From Ignavibacteria bacterium (GTDB lineage Bacteria; Bacteroidota; Ignavibacteria; Ignavibacteriales; Melioribacteraceae): a stretch of 9,740 nucleotides of DNA. How positions within the stretch are numbered: the stretch's first letter is position 1; every line of letters begins with the position of its first letter. Shown one piece after another: positions 6,893-9,740 of this stretch. A program made the translations under genes and the position numbers. The stretch covers positions 1 to 9,740 of the forward strand of contig DAIEQP010000198.1 of NCBI GenBank assembly GCA_027347805.1. Reading direction: 5' to 3'. The notes under the pieces were generated by a model. It did not search any database. It saw only the letters and a program-made list of their open reading frames with translations, and was not told where the DNA came from.

Positions 6893-8497
6893 TTATTGTT
6901 TTATTGATCCTGCCGAGGTTCTAAACCAATCAAAATCAACAAAACCACCCAATTCCTTAGTTGCGTAATTGAATAAACAGAATTTATTTCCTGTAAAAAT
7001 TTTCAGATTAAATCTCATTTTAAGTTCATTTCCGATTTTACTATATAATTTGTCATTATAACTGTAAGAGAAGTAAGCATCCCCTGATCCCGTTGCAGCT
7101 TTTCCGCCGCCATAATGCGCCGCACCAGACCCATAAATCGCATTCGCGCGCAGATAAATTGCTGAACCATTTACAACGACCGAGTCAATCACTTTGCCAT
7201 TATTTACCATAATGATATAATTCTTTCCATTAAGTTTCTTAATTCCACAATAAGCATAAGGATCCTGAAAGACTGCAATACCTGCAATGTCACCATCTTT
7301 CATTTTTTCAAAATTCATTTTTGTAGTTGCAATTGATGCAAGAGTGTCTGAATAATATGCGAACATACGTTGTGTCAGAGTGTTGCGAGCTTTTTGCAAA
7401 CTGTCAACTACTGATGCGGTTTTAAGTCGTAGAAAACCTGATTTTTCTTTCAATGACCATTTTGCTGAGTCGGGATTATGATTCCAACCCCACTGCATTC
7501 CTAATTTTTTACTATTAAATTCATCCGAGGTCGGAAGAATTTTAATTGGATAAGATTTCCCGACATTTGGTTTTTTATAAGTTATAACTGCTTTACCATA
7601 AACACCAACTATTGGCCAGTCATTCGTCCACGTTACAGGCTGCAGAGATGGGAATCTTCCAAATGGTCCGCTATCAACAAACAATACTGTCCACCATTCG
7701 TTTGTATTTGTTTTAATAAGCGCGCCCTGATGAATTCCGAAATTAGGCCCATGAGTTTTTTCACTCATAACAATTTTCTGCTCGTAAGGTCCATAAATAT
7801 TTTTTGATCTGAGCGCCACCTGAATACCATCTAATCCGCCATAAGTGCAATACAAATAATAATAGCCATTAATTTTATAAACATGGGTTCCTTCAAGCCC
7901 TTTTCTAATATCTCCTTTATAAACAAGTGAGTCCTTACTAATCGGTGCAAAATTTTTATCTAGCTCAGTCATTCGAATTTCACTGTATCCATGAGCGACA
8001 TAAATTTTCCCATCTTCATCAAAGAATAAACCGGGATCGTAAAAGCCTTTTGGCAATTTTGTTATCTGCCAAGGTCCTTCAGCTTTAGTTGCAGAACAAA
8101 TAAAGCCGCCTTCATCCAGAGTTATGAAGAGCAGATAAAATTTTCCATTATTGTATTTCAAACTTGTTGCCCACTGACCGTGACCGTATCGTTTACATCC
8201 ATCAAGATTGTAACATTTACTAAAATCAAATCTTGGCACTGCATTACTGCAATATTCCCAGTTAACAAGATCTTTCGATTTAAGAACAGTAACTCCAGGG
8301 AAAACAAACATTGTCGTTGTAACCATATAATATGTATCATTCACACATATTACATCAGGGTCCGGGAAATCAGCTGCAATAACAGGATTGGTGTACGTTC
8401 CATCACCATTATCGCTTTGTGCTTTTTGTGCAAAACAATTTAATGATGTAACAACTGATACAATAAAAAACAAAGCATAAATTTTCTTCACTTTCAT
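6893..8497 (-). CDS. GH43 beta-xylosidase/alpha-L-arabinofuranosidase with C-terminal beta-sandwich domain
   Basis: Secreted glycoside hydrolase family 43 protein of 534 residues. The start is taken at ATG 8497 (MKVKKIYALFF...), which gives a clean signal peptide with probable cleavage after 'NCFA' (residue 23); a TTG at 8509 would add only four residues. The five-bladed catalytic propeller covers about residues 36-320. It has the putative base D46 ('AADFPDPDVI'), pKa-modulating D154 ('FYDPGLFFD') and general acid E202 ('LEGTHVYK'). 'GIHQGAL', 'EWWTVLF' and 'RFPSLQPVTW' resemble the subfamily that carries a concanavalin-like GH43 C2 domain. That domain is seen from about residue 335 ('DEFNSKKLGMQWGWNHNP') to the end ('GGFVDFDWFRTSA'). 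Family activity is exo-removal of beta-D-xylosyl or alpha-L-arabinofuranosyl units; the choice cannot be made from sequence alone. A weak lipobox-like Cys21 is present, but the preceding residues do not fit a lipoprotein. A possible decayed T9SS tail follows the stop in the same frame. Confidence 0.9.
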   Translation of the reverse strand: MKVKKIYALFFIVSVVTSLNCFAQKAQSDNGDGTYTNPVIAADFPDPDVICVNDTYYMVTTTMFVFPGVTVLKSKDLVNWEYCSNAVPRFDFSKCYNLDGCKRYGHGQWATSLKYNNGKFYLLFITLDEGGFICSATKAEGPWQITKLPKGFYDPGLFFDEDGKIYVAHGYSEIRMTELDKNFAPISKDSLVYKGDIRKGLEGTHVYKINGYYYLYCTYGGLDGIQVALRSKNIYGPYEQKIVMSEKTHGPNFGIHQGALIKTNTNEWWTVLFVDSGPFGRFPSLQPVTWTNDWPIVGVYGKAVITYKKPNVGKSYPIKILPTSDEFNSKKLGMQWGWNHNPDSAKWSLKEKSGFLRLKTASVVDSLQKARNTLTQRMFAYYSDTLASIATTKMNFEKMKDGDIAGIAVFQDPYAYCGIKKLNGKNYIIMVNNGKVIDSVVVNGSAIYLRANAIYGSGAAHYGGGKAATGSGDAYFSYSYNDKLYSKIGNELKMRFNLKIFTGNKFCLFNYATKELGGFVDFDWFRTSAGSIKQ

Positions 8498-8539
8498 TTT
8501 CCTGTTCAATAAATTTATTTGATTACCTTATTTTTACCC

Positions 8540-8553
8540 TTCAAAAATTTGAA
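8540..8553. repeat. Short perfect inverted repeat TTCAAA-aa-TTTGAA
   Basis: Six-base arms with a two-base spacer lie in the 82-base gap between the GH97 stop and the GH43 start. It could be an operator half-site pair, but it is AT-rich, too short for a terminator and has no adjoining T-run, so function is unproven. Confidence 0.2.
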
Positions 8554-8579
8554 GACTGCATAAGGCTGAATTACTTTTA

Positions 8580-9740
8580 TCAATTCGTTTTTATTACAAA
8601 TCCGCCAAATGAATTCATCACAATCTTGATTGGTTGAGACAAATCCAAATCTCTTTTTATAAATTCATTTTTATTAGTTTCATCCGTAATTAAAATACCT
8701 TTAGATGAATTACTGATGAATGGCAGATTAAGTGTTAATGAACGTTCTTTATTTTCGCCATTGATTCCGGCTATATACCATTTATCTTCTTTTTTTCTAG
8801 CAAGCACAACATATTTCCCAGGGAATCCATCAATGAATTTTACATCATCCCAGGTTTCCGGTAAACTTCGCATATATTGCTGAACAAAATCTTTTTGAGA
8901 GGTCATTCCGTTTGGTGTTTCTGCAATATGCTGAATCCCTGAAGTGAAAATTACTGATAACGCAATTTCAAATCCTCCGGTTGTTCTACGTTTTATATTA
9001 GGAATTCCAGAAAAGTTAACTGGCGTAAAATCCATAGGGTCAAATAAATTTCTTGTGAACGGCAGCATGGCACAATGCGAAGGCTGCGCATCTGCATTAG
9101 ATTGATCAAAAGTAACGTATTCTTCTCCTTTAATAGCTTCCATGCTAACTAGATTTGGATAAGTTCTATACCATCCTCTTGGGAATGTACAACCATGAAA
9201 GTTTACAGCAAGATTATACTTAGCAGCATCTTTTAAAATATCGATATAATATTTCATCATAGACTGTCCATCGCCACCAAAGAAATCTATCTTTACTCCT
9301 GCGATTCCCATTTCATGCAATCTTGCAAACTCTTCGCATCTGGATTTATTTGTAAGCATTTTGCTGCGGGGGGTTAAAGGTGTTGTATTCCAATCTCCGG
9401 CAGAGTTATACCATAGCAGTAATTTTACATTTTTTGTTTTAGCATAATCTGAAAGTTCTTTAATTTTTTCATAACCAATCTGTTTATCCCAAAAAGCATC
9501 TATTAAACAATATTTCCAATTCATGTTTGAAGCAAAATCAATGAATCTTTTTTGAGCACCATAAACAGTCGAATCATCTTTAAGGATCACCCAGCTCCAA
9601 GATGCAACACCAGGTTCAAGCCATGAAGCAACATCATATTTTTCCGGTATTGATAAATCGCTTTCAATTGTTGATTCAACTAAGCTACCAAGATTATCAG
9701 ATACTGCAATTATCCGCCATGGAGTGTACCATGGAAGTTT
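8580..9740 (-). CDS. GH97 alpha-glycosidase, retaining type (probable alpha-galactosidase), 5'-partial
   Basis: Glycoside hydrolase family 97 enzyme, C-terminal 386 residues; the frame stays open to the window edge. The ATG-less frame has an internal GTG at 9590 that is not the start: 50 family-typical codons precede it, including 'TPWRIIAVSDNLG' and 'WLEPGVASWSW'. The catalytic TIM barrel is visible: 'WKYCLIDAFWD', 'LLLWYNSAGDW', 'GVKIDFFGGDGQ' (Asp codon 9285-9287), 'NFHGCTFPRGWYRTYPN', 'SMEAIKGEE' (Glu codon about 9138-9140) and 'ALSVIFTSGIQHIAETP'. The C-terminal beta domain ends in 'GGFVIKTN'. From family knowledge, Asp in the 'GVKxDFF' strand is the nucleophile of retaining members such as alpha-galactosidases, whereas SusB-type inverting alpha-glucosidases lack it. 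The exact substrate is not decidable here; alpha-galactoside is the best guess. Full GH97 proteins are about 650-700 residues, so the N-terminal beta-sandwich and signal peptide lie outside. It is the first visible gene of a glycosidase group, 82 bases upstream of a GH43 gene. Confidence 0.9.
   Translation of the reverse strand, partial: KLPWYTPWRIIAVSDNLGSLVESTIESDLSIPEKYDVASWLEPGVASWSWVILKDDSTVYGAQKRFIDFASNMNWKYCLIDAFWDKQIGYEKIKELSDYAKTKNVKLLLWYNSAGDWNTTPLTPRSKMLTNKSRCEEFARLHEMGIAGVKIDFFGGDGQSMMKYYIDILKDAAKYNLAVNFHGCTFPRGWYRTYPNLVSMEAIKGEEYVTFDQSNADAQPSHCAMLPFTRNLFDPMDFTPVNFSGIPNIKRRTTGGFEIALSVIFTSGIQHIAETPNGMTSQKDFVQQYMRSLPETWDDVKFIDGFPGKYVVLARKKEDKWYIAGINGENKERSLTLNLPFISNSSKGILITDETNKNEFIKRDLDLSQPIKIVMNSFGGFVIKTN

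Noticed and set aside
8180..8443. Open frame on the plus strand and a minus-strand frame at 8158-8340 overlapping the first GH43
   Set aside because: Both overlap the signal peptide and catalytic base region of a well-supported GH43 and show no independent signals.
8515..8600. Fluent reading 'NKNELIKVIQPYAVFKFLKG' in another frame across the GH97 stop and into the gap
   Set aside because: Considered as a frameshifted GH97 C-terminus, but 'NSFGGFVIKTN' already fits the usual GH97 ending, and AT-rich gaps readily give K/N/I/F-rich readings.

Overview
The window looks like a low-GC chromosome segment from the Bacteroidota/Ignavibacteriota side of the FCB group. The main evidence is two proteins ending in type IX secretion (T9SS) type A sorting tails of the 'NYPNPFNPxT ... 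SGxYxYxL ... KKMxLL(R/K)' kind, which are typical of Ignavibacteria-like genomes. AT-rich codon use, the GH97/GH43 glycosidases and one possible Bacteroidetes-style -7 box agree with this. The exact genus cannot be read from the sequence. All seven genes lie on the minus strand, so transcription runs from high to low coordinates. No RNA genes, CRISPR arrays, insertion sequences or clear terminators were seen.

Upstream part (about 9740 to 5355), carbohydrate catabolism: a GH97 alpha-glycosidase cut by the window edge, with the Asp expected of the retaining type; a GH43 enzyme with a C-terminal beta-sandwich; and a second GH43 of a different subfamily with a CBM6-like C-terminus. Both GH43s have signal peptides. 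Together they suggest removal of arabinosyl/xylosyl and alpha-galactosyl (or similar) side groups from plant-type polysaccharide in the periplasm or at the cell surface. No SusC/SusD pair is in the window. The gap between the two GH43 genes holds what looks like a decayed T9SS tail, in frame with the upstream GH43.

Downstream part (5199 to 22), a tight four-gene cassette: (1) a DUF362 protein with three N-terminal membrane segments and a T9SS tail; (2) a seven-repeat beta-propeller protein with signal peptide and T9SS tail, starting one base after the DUF362 stop; (3) a Tat-signal protein ending in a NusG domain II-like module; (4) ApbE, the FAD:protein FMN transferase. ApbE and NusG-II proteins usually accompany extracytoplasmic flavin/electron-transfer systems, so the cassette may be an envelope redox or flavinylation module with surface-exposed parts. 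The roles of DUF362 and the propeller are unknown, and this reading is inference. It is the most interesting part of the window.

The two parts are separated by 155 bases with weak promoter-like sequence, so they could be separate transcription units.
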